From JAGQRJ01 sp041402045 (GTDB lineage Bacteria > Planctomycetota > J058): DNA of 49,117 bases. The notes below the pieces were generated by a model, which was given only the letters and a program-made list of their open reading frames with translations, was not told where the DNA came from and ran no database searches. Within the stretch, counting starts at the first letter, position 1, and every line of letters starts with the position of its first letter. The stretch lies in assembly GCA_041402045.1 (NCBI GenBank), contig JAWKSZ010000064.1:1-49117 (forward strand). The letters run 5' to 3'. Position numbers and translations under genes: made by a program. Positions 10,277 to 19,016 of the stretch are shown one piece after another.

Positions 10277-10417
10277 TCCGATCCCTCCTCGGTGCCGGTC
10301 TCGCCTTGCTGCGGCGGCGCGGGCTCCCGGCGGGGGCGTCGAGGGGCGAAGGGCTCACGGGCGGCGGGGGCGCACCGAGCAGCCCGACCACCGCTGGGAG
10401 CCGGGGCAGCTGCTCGC

Positions 10418-12340
10418 TCAGTTGCTCGCCGAACTTGCGCCGGTCGCGCCGCCGGCGCGGACCAGGGCGCCGCGCGCGTCGGCCACGCGCTGGCGGGCCT
10501 CCTGCGTGAGGGCGCGGGCCTCCTGCACCAGCCCCTCGGCCCGGTCGGGGTTGGCCAAGGCCTCGCGCCAGCGAGCCTCGGCCTGCTCGATCAGGTCGTG
10601 GAGCGCGGGGCGGTCGTCCCAGGGCTTGAAGGCGCGGGTGAAGTCCTTCTCCACGGCGAGGGTCGGCGCGGGCGGCGAGGGCACCGGCGGCAGCAACAGG
10701 TCGTAGCCCGCGCGCTCGGCCTCGCGGGCGTAGAGGCGGATCAAGGCGCGCACCTGGTCCTCGCCCCAAGCCCGGGCGAAGGTCGCGCCCAGCGGCAGGT
10801 TCTGCAGTTGATCCTCGAGGCCCTGGATCGCGGTCAGCACGCCCTCGGGGCCGCGGTCGAGGGTCTCGAACCCGTCGACCGACGCGCGCTGCAGGTTCAT
10901 GAGGCCCTGGGCCTCGAAGCTGACCCAGGCCGCGGCCAGGCCGACCACCGCCACGAAGGTCCCGAGCGCCGCGAGCCGCCGCCGGCGCTTCTTGCGCATG
11001 GCGTGGGCCCCGGTCTCGAGGTCCTTGAGCCAGCCCCGGAGCTTGGGGTCGTCGGGGGTCAGCTCCTTGGCCCGGCGCAGGTGCCGGGTGGCCTCGTGCT
11101 CGTCGCGGGCGTCGAGGGCCGCCTGGGCCAGCTCCTTGTAGATCGTGGCCGCGACCGCGTTCTCGTTGAGGGTGGCGTGGGTCTCGGCCAGGGCCTGGCG
11201 CAGCTTGGGGTCCTTGGGCTTGAGCATGAGCAGCCGGGGCCACACGCCCTTGGCCTTTTCGCCCAGTCCGAGCTGCACGTAGACCGCGACCAGCTTGCGC
11301 GCCGTGACCTCTGCCGCGTCCTCCTCCTTGGCCTCGACCTGCAGGTCCAGGAGCCGCTCGAGGGGCAGGGGGTCGGTGGGCACGAGCTCGGCGACCTTGA
11401 GGAACTGCTCCTTGGCGCCGCTGCGGTTCCCCTGCTCGAGCAGGACCCCGGCGAAGCGCTTGCGCTCGTCGGCGGCGGCCTGCTTGTCGCCCTTGCGCTC
11501 GAGGACCTCGACCAGCAGCCGGTTGAGCTCGGCGTTGCCGCGCTCGTAGGCCAGCCCCCGGCGGTAGTGGCTCATGGCCAGGTCCAGGTTCCCGCCGCCC
11601 GCGGCGGCCTTGCCCAGCTCGAGGTATTCCGGCGCGGTGGCGACGCGCAGCGCGCCCTGATTGACCAGCTCCAGCACGCGCTCGGTGCACTGGAAGCGCG
11701 GCTGCGGGAGGCGGTCGAACACCGCCTCCAGGGTGAGCTGCCCAGGGCCGGTCAAGCGCAGGAGCTCCTGGTCGAGCTCCTCGTCGTCGTCGCTGGGCTC
11801 GCGGCTGGCCACGTAGACCTCGCGGAAGGAGGGGATCGCGCGCTTGATCCGCTTCCACTCGTCGACGCGGCGCATGGCCTCCATGAGGATCGACGAGGGC
11901 TGGATCCGGAGCTCGGCGGCGACCTCGTCGGGGTCGAAGCGCGCCGTGTCGTAGTCCTCGACGAACTCGAACCCGCCGGTCTCGAGCAGGAAGCAGTCGT
12001 AGATCCGCTCCAGCACCAGGGTCCGCGCCAGGGACACGAAGGCCTCGGAGTCGAGGATGTTCTTGCGCTTGAGGCTGTTCTTCAGGCCGCCCTTGCGGCG
12101 GAAGAAGCGCGTGGACTTGACCTCCTTCTGGTCGACCACCCGCCGGCGCACCAGCTCCTCGGCGATCCCGTGCTCGCGCCCCTCGGGCACGGCGCAGCCG
12201 GTGACCATGCCGTCCTTGAACGCGATCAGGCGCTCGCCGTGGTCGTCGCGGATCGCCAGCGCACCGGTCATGCCGTTCTGGTGGATCGATTGCATGACGT
12301 CTGCAATCGGCAACTTGGAGAGCTCGCCTTTGAAGGCCAC
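10418..12340 (-). CDS. PATAN/DUF4388 domain + TPR + single transmembrane helix protein
   Basis: GTG 12340 follows GGGAGGCGAC, a good ribosome site. The 640-residue protein opens with a DUF4388/PATAN domain (FKGELSKLPIADVMQSI, then TGALAI and FKDGMVTG), a module found in two-component and gliding or kinase-linked regulators of Planctomycetota, Myxococcota and cyanobacteria. A linker is followed by TPR-like helices (about 230-440), then a basic KKRRRR stop-transfer signal and one transmembrane helix near 455-475. The last 165 residues are helical and would lie outside the cytoplasm. The layout suggests a cytoplasmic sensor/adaptor tied to the membrane. No catalytic residues are seen. It may serve the Ser/Thr kinase system encoded nearby; that is inference from co-location only. 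Confidence 0.75.
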   Translation of the reverse strand: MAFKGELSKLPIADVMQSIHQNGMTGALAIRDDHGERLIAFKDGMVTGCAVPEGREHGIAEELVRRRVVDQKEVKSTRFFRRKGGLKNSLKRKNILDSEAFVSLARTLVLERIYDCFLLETGGFEFVEDYDTARFDPDEVAAELRIQPSSILMEAMRRVDEWKRIKRAIPSFREVYVASREPSDDDEELDQELLRLTGPGQLTLEAVFDRLPQPRFQCTERVLELVNQGALRVATAPEYLELGKAAAGGGNLDLAMSHYRRGLAYERGNAELNRLLVEVLERKGDKQAAADERKRFAGVLLEQGNRSGAKEQFLKVAELVPTDPLPLERLLDLQVEAKEEDAAEVTARKLVAVYVQLGLGEKAKGVWPRLLMLKPKDPKLRQALAETHATLNENAVAATIYKELAQAALDARDEHEATRHLRRAKELTPDDPKLRGWLKDLETGAHAMRKKRRRRLAALGTFVAVVGLAAAWVSFEAQGLMNLQRASVDGFETLDRGPEGVLTAIQGLEDQLQNLPLGATFARAWGEDQVRALIRLYAREAERAGYDLLLPPVPSPPAPTLAVEKDFTRAFKPWDDRPALHDLIEQAEARWREALANPDRAEGLVQEARALTQEARQRVADARGALVRAGGATGASSASN

Positions 12341-12452
12341 GTCGCCTCCCGGTCAGGGACGGGGTCCAGGGCCCGCGATCGTATCACCGTCGCCCCCAGC
12401 CCGCGCGCTCCCCCGACGCAGGGCGTCGCCTCGCAAGGCCCCGCGCTCGGCG

Positions 12453-13208
12453 CTAGCCGATCGCGCGCCAGCGCAGGAAGCTCACGCGCCAACCCGCGCC
12501 GTCTGCGGTGGGCTCCAGCAGCACCAGCACGTCGTCGGGGCGCAGACAGAAGCGCTCCCAGGAGCTCTCCTGCGCGGAGCAGCGCGGGACCTCCGCGTGC
12601 ACGCGGAGCACGCGCTCGCCGTCGTCGACCACGGCGTAGGGGAACCCGAGGAGCTCGGTGCGGTCGCGCCGGGCGGCGAGGGCCAGGGTCCCCGCGGCGG
12701 TCGTCGCGCCGCAGAGCTCCCAGGTCTCACCCACGCGCACGACCTCGATCTGGGGGTCGACGGTCCCCGCGGCGGTGTACACGAACCCGGCGACGTAGGC
12801 GTGGTCCGTCCAGGCGCTCAAGGAGGCGCGCTGGGCGTCGCCCACCAGGACTCGGCCCAGGGGCTCGGCCGCCGTCGCCCCGAGCGGCTCCAGGGCGGCG
12901 AGCGAGGCGACGCAGGCGGCGCCGAGGGACGTCCCGCGCAGGCGGGTGAAGGCCGGGAGCGCGTCTCGCTCCAGCTCGACGACCTCGAGGATCACCTCGA
13001 GGTGAGCGTCGCCGAAGGTCCGGCGGTCCGCGTCGAAGAGGGAGCGCGCCTCCTCGGCGGTCAGCAGCTCGGCCGGGTCGTCGCGGGCCGAGGTCACGGG
13101 TCCGGGGTCGCCGTAGGGGCTCGCGACCTCGGCGCGGGTGACGACGCGCTCGGGGGCGGCGCAGGCCAGGAGACTCAGGCAGGACAGCAGCAGGGCGACG
13201 CGACGCAT
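12453..13208 (-). CDS. Lipoprotein of unknown function
   Basis: ATG 13208 follows GGAGGTCCCC, an excellent ribosome site. The 251-residue product has a lipoprotein signal with lipobox LLAC at about residues 13-16. The mature part is rich in Ala, Glu and Val with no repeat or catalytic motif that I recognise. Four cysteines (in GAACVAS, WELCGA, PRCSAQ and RFCLRP) could form two disulfides outside the cytoplasm. It lies between the kinase gene (ends 165 bases upstream) and the PATAN-TPR gene (starts 112 bases downstream), all on the same strand. Confidence 0.6.
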   Translation of the reverse strand: MRRVALLLSCLSLLACAAPERVVTRAEVASPYGDPGPVTSARDDPAELLTAEEARSLFDADRRTFGDAHLEVILEVVELERDALPAFTRLRGTSLGAACVASLAALEPLGATAAEPLGRVLVGDAQRASLSAWTDHAYVAGFVYTAAGTVDPQIEVVRVGETWELCGATTAAGTLALAARRDRTELLGFPYAVVDDGERVLRVHAEVPRCSAQESSWERFCLRPDDVLVLLEPTADGAGWRVSFLRWRAIG

Positions 13209-13373
13209 GGGGACCTCCGAGCTGCCCAGGCTCCCCTGTCGGAGTCACGGGCGCGCAACGAGCGCTCCACGTCTCGGGCACGGTCGGGTCTCGGGATCAG
13301 CGCGCTCGGCGCAGGCGGAGGTCGCAGGTCGCGGGCCCCGCGAGCAGCGCGAGCCACAGCGCCGCTCGAGGCG

Positions 13374-16166
13374 TTACCGGCGCAGGAGCTCGAGGCGGGT
13401 GTCCTTGAGCCCGACTCGCGCGCCGGGGCGCGGCTGACCCAGGACGTGGAACTCGACCCCTGACTCGAGGAGCGGCGTCGGGGTCCAGCCGGGCTCGAGG
13501 GTGAGCAGCGGGGTGACCTGGGCCATGCCGTCCCGGCGCGCGTAGGCGCAGGCGCGGGTCCCGTCCCAGCCGAGCTGGAGGATGTAGGGCGCCTGGCTGA
13601 GGTCGAAGGTCCCGCGCACGTCGAAGCGCTCGAGCCCCGGCCGATACACGCCGAGCTCGACCCGCGTGCCCTGGACCCGCACGCCGACGGCGCGGCCCGC
13701 GCCGTCGCTCAGCCCGCGGATCTCGAACCCGAGGCCCTCGGGCAGGCTGAGGTCGACCGCGACGTGGTAGCCCTCGGCCTTCTTCGCGCTGAACTTCAGC
13801 CCGCGGAGCACGTTGCTCTCGAGCTCGGCGAAGGACACGCTCGCCGAGGTCCGCGCGCGCGCGGTGGGCGAGGCGGCCAGCCATTGGACCTGCTTGTTGG
13901 CGTCGTCGGGGTCGGGCTCCTGGGTCACCGACCACTCGCCGCGCAGGTTCCAGCCGCGGTCCCGCAGTTGGCCGGTGGCGAGGGTGTCGCCCTGGCTCCC
14001 GAGCAGGGGGAACTCCGCGCCCAGCGAGCGCAGGTTGGCGGGAGGGGGGGACGGATCGAGGGCCAGCTTCAAGGCGGCGTCGACGAGCAGCGCGCGGCGC
14101 AGCGTGAGGCGCTCAGGTGCGGTGACGGTGGCGGTCAGGGTCGCGCCGCGGTTGGCGAGGGCGCGGTAGGGCAGCGACCGCTCCTCGCCGTCGAGGAACA
14201 GGCTCGCGCCCTCGACCGTGGACGAGAGCTCCACCGCGAGCAGCGCGCCCTCCGCGGTGCGCCGCAGGTCGGCGACGCGCTCGACGTCGGGGCTGAAGTC
14301 GAAGCGCTCGGCGAAGTCCGCGCTCAGGCTGAGCACGTCCTGGTAGGCGCTGGACGCGGCGGCGGCCTCGATCTCCTGCAGGCGCGCGCGCTCCTCGCTG
14401 CCGGTCTGGCAGCCTGCGGCGGCGAAGCGGCGCAGGAGCTCGAGGCGCTCCCCCGGGGGTAGCCCCGCGGCCTCGGCGAACTCCAGCGCGCTCTGGCAGC
14501 GGGTCTTGAGCCCCTGGTAGTCGGCGTCCTGGTGCAGGGCCTCCGCCGCGGCCAGGGCCCCGCTCAAGGTCTCCTTGCACAGGACCTGCAGCCGGGTCTC
14601 GTAGACCGCGCGCTCGTCTTCGGGGAGCTTGTCGATCCGCGCTCGAGTGTCCGCCGCGCTCTGGGCGAGCTCGAGCCGCGCGGCAGGGTCGACCCCGGCC
14701 AGGGTCTCGAGCAGGGCCTCGACGTCGCCGCGCAGCGCGGCGTAGGGGTCGGCGGGTTGGGTCACGCTGCCCGAGCCGGTGGCGCCGACGCCGGGCCCGG
14801 GTGACCCGCGGTCTGGGCGCAGGAGGACCCCGGCGGCGACGAGCCCGACGACGAGGACCACCCCCAGGACCAGGAGTCCGCCGCGGCCCCCGCTGGCTTC
14901 CTCGACCACCACGGCGCGGGCCGGGGGCCCGCCGGCCTGGAAGTGCAGGCTGCTCGCGTCTCGCGGCACGGTGGGGCAGGCGGTGGGGCGGGCGCCGAGC
15001 ACGGCCTCGAGGTCGGCGATCAGGGCGTCGTAGGTCTGATAGCGGTGCTCCGCCTCCTGGGCGAGCATGCAGTCGATCACCCGCAGGACCGGGTCGGGCA
15101 CGCCCTCGACCAGGTCGCCGGGGGAGGGCACCTGCTCGCCGGAGAGCCGCTGCTGGAGCACCTTGATCAGCTGCCCGGTGAACGGCGGGCGCCCGGTGAG
15201 GAAGTGGTAGTAGGTCGCGCCCAGGCTGTAGATGTCCGCGCGGTGGTCGACGGGGTCCCCCGCCGCCTGCTCGGGGGACATGTAGCTCGGCGACCCCATG
15301 ATCGTGCCGGCCTTGGTGGTGCGCCCGTCGGCGGTGTCGCCGCGCATGCGCGCCAGGCCGAGGTCCGTGACCTTGGTCACCGGGACGTTGCTCCCGGCGA
15401 CGGTCGCCCGCAGCAGGTTCCCCGGCTTCACGTCGCGGTGGATCACCTTGGCCTCGGAGGCGAAGGCGTGGCCCAGGCCGCGGGCGGCGTCGAGCACGAC
15501 CTCGGTCGCCTCGCGCCACTCGAGGCGCTCCTTGCGGTCGACGTAGTCGCCGAGGTCCTCGCCGTCCACGAGCTCGAGGGAGATGAACAGCTTGTCGCCC
15601 ACCTCGCCGAAGTCGTAGACCTGCACGATGTTCGGATGGTTGAGCGCGGCCAAGGTCTGGGCCTCGCGCTTGAAGCGCTCGGCGTGGTCCCGGCTGAGGC
15701 GCAGCTCCGGGGTGATCACCTTCAGCGCGACCTGGCGGTTCAACGAGCGGTGCACCGCGCGGTAGACCACGCCCATGCCGCCGCGCCCCAGCTCGCCCAC
15801 GAGGCGATAGCCGGGCACGAAGTCTTCGGTGATCTCGTCGCGCAGGGCGTTGGCGTCGCCCTCCTCGATCAGGCCGTTGTCGACCATGACCTGGAGCACG
15901 TCGCTCTCGCTCCCGCTGCGCTGGAGCATGGTGGAGCCCTGGGCGCGGGTGATCAGGCCCCTGCGCACCGCGGCCTCGACCGCGTCCTGGTTGAGCCCCG
16001 GGGTGGGGGCCACGAGCTGCACCCGGGCCGGGGCGCCTTCGATGATCGTAGGGTCCTCGCGGCTCACCGCGCCGGGTGGGGGCACGTTGATCGTGGCCTC
16101 GGCGTCGTGCATGGGCTCGACGTCGATGGTCTCTTCCGATTCGTTGCGCTCGCGGGGGCCGCTCAC
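13374..16166 (-). CDS. Transmembrane Ser/Thr protein kinase (PknB-like) with large extracytoplasmic sensor
   Basis: The 930-residue product starts at GTG 16166, ten bases beyond the stop of the thioredoxin-fold lipoprotein gene, so the two are likely co-transcribed. An N-terminal acidic, Thr-rich tail (residues 1-60, with ETIDVEP, ATINVPP and PTIIEG) is a plausible autophosphorylation or FHA-docking segment. The kinase domain is complete: glycine loop GRGGMGVVY (127-135), ATP lysine K149, HRDVKPGN (243-250), DLG in place of DFG (268-270), and the activation segment ending in MSPEQ. One transmembrane helix lies at about 430-449. The 480-residue outer part has a helical half and a beta-rich half, ending with a concanavalin-like LEPGW / LKDTRLELL pattern that could bind a ligand; this is inference. 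Such kinases are abundant in Planctomycetota. Confidence 0.9.
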   Translation of the reverse strand: MSGPRERNESEETIDVEPMHDAEATINVPPPGAVSREDPTIIEGAPARVQLVAPTPGLNQDAVEAAVRRGLITRAQGSTMLQRSGSESDVLQVMVDNGLIEEGDANALRDEITEDFVPGYRLVGELGRGGMGVVYRAVHRSLNRQVALKVITPELRLSRDHAERFKREAQTLAALNHPNIVQVYDFGEVGDKLFISLELVDGEDLGDYVDRKERLEWREATEVVLDAARGLGHAFASEAKVIHRDVKPGNLLRATVAGSNVPVTKVTDLGLARMRGDTADGRTTKAGTIMGSPSYMSPEQAAGDPVDHRADIYSLGATYYHFLTGRPPFTGQLIKVLQQRLSGEQVPSPGDLVEGVPDPVLRVIDCMLAQEAEHRYQTYDALIADLEAVLGARPTACPTVPRDASSLHFQAGGPPARAVVVEEASGGRGGLLVLGVVLVVGLVAAGVLLRPDRGSPGPGVGATGSGSVTQPADPYAALRGDVEALLETLAGVDPAARLELAQSAADTRARIDKLPEDERAVYETRLQVLCKETLSGALAAAEALHQDADYQGLKTRCQSALEFAEAAGLPPGERLELLRRFAAAGCQTGSEERARLQEIEAAAASSAYQDVLSLSADFAERFDFSPDVERVADLRRTAEGALLAVELSSTVEGASLFLDGEERSLPYRALANRGATLTATVTAPERLTLRRALLVDAALKLALDPSPPPANLRSLGAEFPLLGSQGDTLATGQLRDRGWNLRGEWSVTQEPDPDDANKQVQWLAASPTARARTSASVSFAELESNVLRGLKFSAKKAEGYHVAVDLSLPEGLGFEIRGLSDGAGRAVGVRVQGTRVELGVYRPGLERFDVRGTFDLSQAPYILQLGWDGTRACAYARRDGMAQVTPLLTLEPGWTPTPLLESGVEFHVLGQPRPGARVGLKDTRLELLRR

Positions 16167-16176
16167 CGGGGGACGA

Positions 16177-16890
16177 TCACTCCCCGCGCTTGAGGGCCTC
16201 GAGCTCCTCCAGGATCCGGCTCACGGCGGGGCGCTCGTCGCGGGACTCGCCGACGAAGGCGTAGCGGATCGTGCCCTGGGGGTCGAGCACGAAGGTCGAC
16301 GGCCGCGAGAGGTCGCCCAGGAGGTTGAAGCGCCGGGTGCTGCGCAGGCCCGGGTCGAGGGCCACCGGGAAGGGGACCGCCTGGTCGCCCTCCGCCTCGA
16401 GGATGTCGTTGACCGAGGTCGTGAACTGCTCGAGCACCTCGAGGTCGTCGTCCTCGGCGGGGTAGACCAGGAGCACCTCGGCGCCGAGGGCCTTGATCTT
16501 GTCGTAGTCGTGGGCGATCTGGGCGGTGTAGGTCGAGCAGTAGGGGCACACGAAGCCGACGAAGCCGCGGGCGAACACCAGCACCAGCGGCTTGCCGCGG
16601 AACTGGCTCAGGCGCACGGGCTGACCCTGGGCGTCGACGAACTCGGCCTCTTCGCCCTCGACCGCGACCAGCGGCTGCCCGGTCGCTTGGTTCGAGGGCA
16701 GGTCGTCGAAGGTGAAGCGCCAGAGCTTGTCGTCGGACTGCTCAGCCTTCGCGACCCACTCGGGGCTCTCCTTCCCGTCCCCGTCCTTGGAGCCCATGTC
16801 CTTGGGCTCGTCCTGGGGGTCTCCGGGGCAGGCGCAGCCCATGAGCGCGCTCAGCGCTCCCGCGACGATCAGGCTCGCGATCCTGTGCAT
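16177..16890 (-). CDS. Thioredoxin-fold (AhpC/TSA, redoxin) lipoprotein
   Basis: The 237-residue product has a lipoprotein signal (SALMGC, lipidated Cys19) and a short acidic linker. The thioredoxin-like domain (about 65-237) includes LSQFRGKPLVLVFARGF and the redox centre CPYC at residues 115-118. The adjacent LGDLSRPSTFVLDPQG segment with the cis-proline loop is typical of AhpC/TSA or redoxin proteins. A resolving Cys three residues after the first suggests a thiol-disulfide oxidoreductase acting on the outer face of the membrane; a peroxiredoxin role is the alternative. It is the first gene of a likely two-gene unit with the kinase gene. It diverges from the FAD oxidoreductase across a 118-base promoter gap. 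Confidence 0.8.
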   Translation of the reverse strand: MHRIASLIVAGALSALMGCACPGDPQDEPKDMGSKDGDGKESPEWVAKAEQSDDKLWRFTFDDLPSNQATGQPLVAVEGEEAEFVDAQGQPVRLSQFRGKPLVLVFARGFVGFVCPYCSTYTAQIAHDYDKIKALGAEVLLVYPAEDDDLEVLEQFTTSVNDILEAEGDQAVPFPVALDPGLRSTRRFNLLGDLSRPSTFVLDPQGTIRYAFVGESRDERPAVSRILEELEALKRGE

Positions 16891-17008
16891 GGTCCGACTC
16901 CTCTCGAGAGAGCATAGTCAGGCCCGCCCGACCTGCAACGTACGTGGGGGTGTGCGTCGCGCTTCGGTGGGCGCGGATCGTGGTCCCACCGCGAGGTAGG
17001 ATCGCGCT
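16891..17008. promoter_or_regulatory. Divergent promoter gap between redoxin lipoprotein and FAD oxidoreductase genes
   Basis: These 118 bases separate two divergently read genes, so both promoters must lie here. I see no convincing -35/-10 pair. The right side carries GAGGTAGGA, the ribosome site for the plus-strand gene. Confidence 0.4.
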
Positions 17009-18619
17009 GTGACGACGCGGGTGGTGGTCGAGAACTTGAGGCTCGAGGTCGGGGAGCCCCCCGAGCTGCTCGAGGCGCGGCTGCGCGCGCACCTCGCGCG
17101 GGAGCCAGCGCCAGCGGGCTTCGAGGTCGTGCGCCGGGCCCTCGACGCGCGGCGCAAGCACGACATCCACTGGGTCTACCACGTCGCCCTGGACCTCGAG
17201 CCCGAGGCCGGGGCGCGGCTGATCGAGCGCGGGCTGGCCAAGGCGCCGGGGCAGAAGATCAAGGACCCCCTCGACCGCGGGATCCTCGAGGGGCTGACCC
17301 CCGGGCCGCGGGCGCCGGGCGGGCGGCCGCTGGTCGTGGGCTCTGGACCGGCGGGGCTGTTCGCGGCATGGCTCCTGGCGCGGGAGGGCTACGCCCCGAT
17401 CGTGATCGAGCGCGGGCCCAAGGTCGAGCACCGGGTGCGCAAGGTGAACGCCTTCGATCAGGGCGGACCCCACGACCCCGAGGGGAACATTCTGTTCGGC
17501 GAGGGCGGCGCGGGCACGTTCTCCGACGGCAAGCTCACCTTCCGCGGGCGCACGCCGCTCGTGGGGCTCGTGCACGAGCTCATGATCCAGAGCAAGGCCC
17601 CGAGGAGATCCGCTACGCGGCCAAGCCCCAGTGGGCACCGACCGCCTGCGCGCGGTGCTCGTGTTCTTCCGCCGCGAGCTCGAGCGCCTGGGCACCGAGT
17701 TCCGCTTCGACGCCCGGGTCGACGACCTGCTCCTGGGGCCGGAGGGCGAGGTCGGCGGCGTGCGCTCGCCGGTGGCGAGGAGCTGCATTCGGGGGCCGTG
17801 GTCCTGGGCATCGGGCACTCGGCGCGCGACAGCTACGCCATGCTCCAGGAGCGGGGGGTGGCCCTCGAGTTCAAGCCGTTCCAGCTCGGGCTGAGGATCG
17901 AGCACCCCCAGGAGCTGATCGACCGCGCGCAGTTCGGGGCGCTGCACGGGAAGCTCCCCAGCGCGGAGTACGTGCTCAACGACAAGCGCCGGGGCGTGTT
18001 CTCGTTCTGCATGTGCCCCGGCGGGACGCTCATGGCCTCGGTCAGCGAGGCCGAGCACCTGTGCAGCAACGGCATGAGCCGGCGGAAGCGCGACTCGGGG
18101 CTGGCCAACAGCGGGCTCGTGTTCACCGTGGGCCCCGACGGCGTCGAGGGCGGAGGCCGCGACCCGCTGGGCGGCGTCGCGCTCCAGCGTCGGCTCGAGG
18201 CCGCTGCGTTCCGCCTGGGCGGCGGCGACTACCGCTTGCCCGCGCAGCGCGTGCAGGACTTCCTCCGGGGCAAGCCCAGCCGCGGGACGCTCGAGAGCAC
18301 CTACCCCCGCGGGCTGACCGCCGCGGACCTGACCCAGGTCCTGCCCACCGACGGCGCGCTCGCCATGCGCGAGAGCCTGCGCGTGTTCGGGCGCAAGATC
18401 CCGGGCTACGCCGGCGCCGACGGGCTGCTGGTCGGGGTCGAGGCGCGGGGTTCGTCGCCGGTCAGGATCCCGCGGGACCCCGCCACCCGCGAGTCGACGT
18501 CCACGCCGGGGTTGTTTCCCGTAGGGGAAGGCGCCGGCTTCGCGGGGGGGATCATGAGCGCCGCCGTCGACGGCATGCGCTCCGCGGCCGCGCTGGTCCA
18601 GGCCTTCGCCAAGCCCTAG
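17009..18619 (+). CDS. FAD-dependent dehydrogenase (COG2509-like), with internal frameshifts
   Basis: The gene begins at GTG 17009 after GAGGTAGGA. The N-terminal segment RRALDARRKHDIHWVYHV and the dinucleotide motif GSGPAGLFAAW (about residues 110-120) identify the COG2509 family of uncharacterised FAD dehydrogenases, as do GEGGAGTFSDGKL and the C-terminal GEGAGFAGGIMSAAVDG. Translation leaves the correct frame near 17600 (GCCCCGAGG appears to lack one C) and near 17630. It returns by about 17765; the middle reads correctly in other frames as WGTDRLRAVLVFF and RRELERLGTEFRF. All family landmarks are present, so the gene is probably intact in the cell and the indels are consensus errors. Corrected length is about 535 residues. 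The physiological substrate of this family is not established. Confidence 0.8.
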   Translation: MTTRVVVENLRLEVGEPPELLEARLRAHLAREPAPAGFEVVRRALDARRKHDIHWVYHVALDLEPEAGARLIERGLAKAPGQKIKDPLDRGILEGLTPGPRAPGGRPLVVGSGPAGLFAAWLLAREGYAPIVIERGPKVEHRVRKVNAFDQGGPHDPEGNILFGEGGAGTFSDGKLTFRGRTPLVGLVHELMIQSKAPRRSATRPSPSGHRPPARGARVLPPRARAPGHRVPLRRPGRRPAPGAGGRGRRRALAGGEELHSGAVVLGIGHSARDSYAMLQERGVALEFKPFQLGLRIEHPQELIDRAQFGALHGKLPSAEYVLNDKRRGVFSFCMCPGGTLMASVSEAEHLCSNGMSRRKRDSGLANSGLVFTVGPDGVEGGGRDPLGGVALQRRLEAAAFRLGGGDYRLPAQRVQDFLRGKPSRGTLESTYPRGLTAADLTQVLPTDGALAMRESLRVFGRKIPGYAGADGLLVGVEARGSSPVRIPRDPATRESTSTPGLFPVGEGAGFAGGIMSAAVDGMRSAAALVQAFAKP

Positions 18620-18649
18620 CTCCGCCAGGGCTCGCTGCTTCGCGGGGGC

Positions 18650-18916
18650 GATGTTCAACCACCGAGCTCTGCCAGGACCCACCTCGTCGACACCCGAGGG
18701 TGAAGAGACACCGAACTCACCGAACACACCGAGGCTGCCGCCCGGATCGCCCACTCCCCAACTCAACCCGGAGGAGGAACCTCCCGATCCCATTCCTCCC
18801 TCTTCTCCAGCCACGGGCCAGCTCGTACAGGGTCAGCGGAGCTCGGTGTGTTCGGTGTCTCTTCTTTTCGGACTTCTACGAGGTGTGTCCCTGGCGGAGC
18901 TCGGTGGTTGAACATC
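18650..18916. repeat. Nested intergenic inverted repeat, copy 2
   Basis: The outer arms at 18650-18676 and 18890-18916 are inverted copies with 26 of 27 bases matching (GATGTTCAACCACCGAGCTC at the left end). Inner arms at 18702-18733 (GAAGAGACACCGAA then CACACCGAG) and 18837-18864 pair as well. The core ACCACCGAGCTC / AAGAGACACCGA is the same as in the repeat at 7126-7500, while the outermost bases differ (TTCAACC here, TTCTTACC there). The whole 267-base block could fold as one long stem in RNA or as a cruciform. It lies between the FAD gene stop and the smc promoter region and has no plausible gene in it. Confidence 0.8.
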
Positions 18917-18921
18917 GACCC

Positions 18922-19016
18922 CTCCGCGCGCTCACCCCGAGGCGGAGCCGACGCGTCCGCGCGCTCGCCCGAGGCGGAGCCGACCCCTCCCCCCGCTCAC
19001 CCCGGGCGGAGCCCTG
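18922..19016 (+). repeat. Three tandem ~32-bp GC-rich repeats
   Basis: Units start at about 18922, 18955 and 18987, each reading roughly (C/G)TCC-GCGCGCTC-(A/G)CCCC-GAGGCGGAGCC-GAC, with the third unit diverged. They directly follow the outer arm of the inverted repeat. The GAGGCGGAGC part echoes the GGCGGAGCTC of that repeat, so the two may share an origin. No protein frame is supported. Confidence 0.6.

Noticed and set aside
10277..10417. C-terminal extension of the PATAN-TPR protein through a frameshift, ending in a GTGA overlap with the epimerase gene
   Set aside because: One alternative frame reads to a TGA overlapping the GTG start (PPQQGETGTEEGSE), which is attractive. The extension has no recognisable sequence and the existing stop at 10418 is simple, so I kept the shorter gene.
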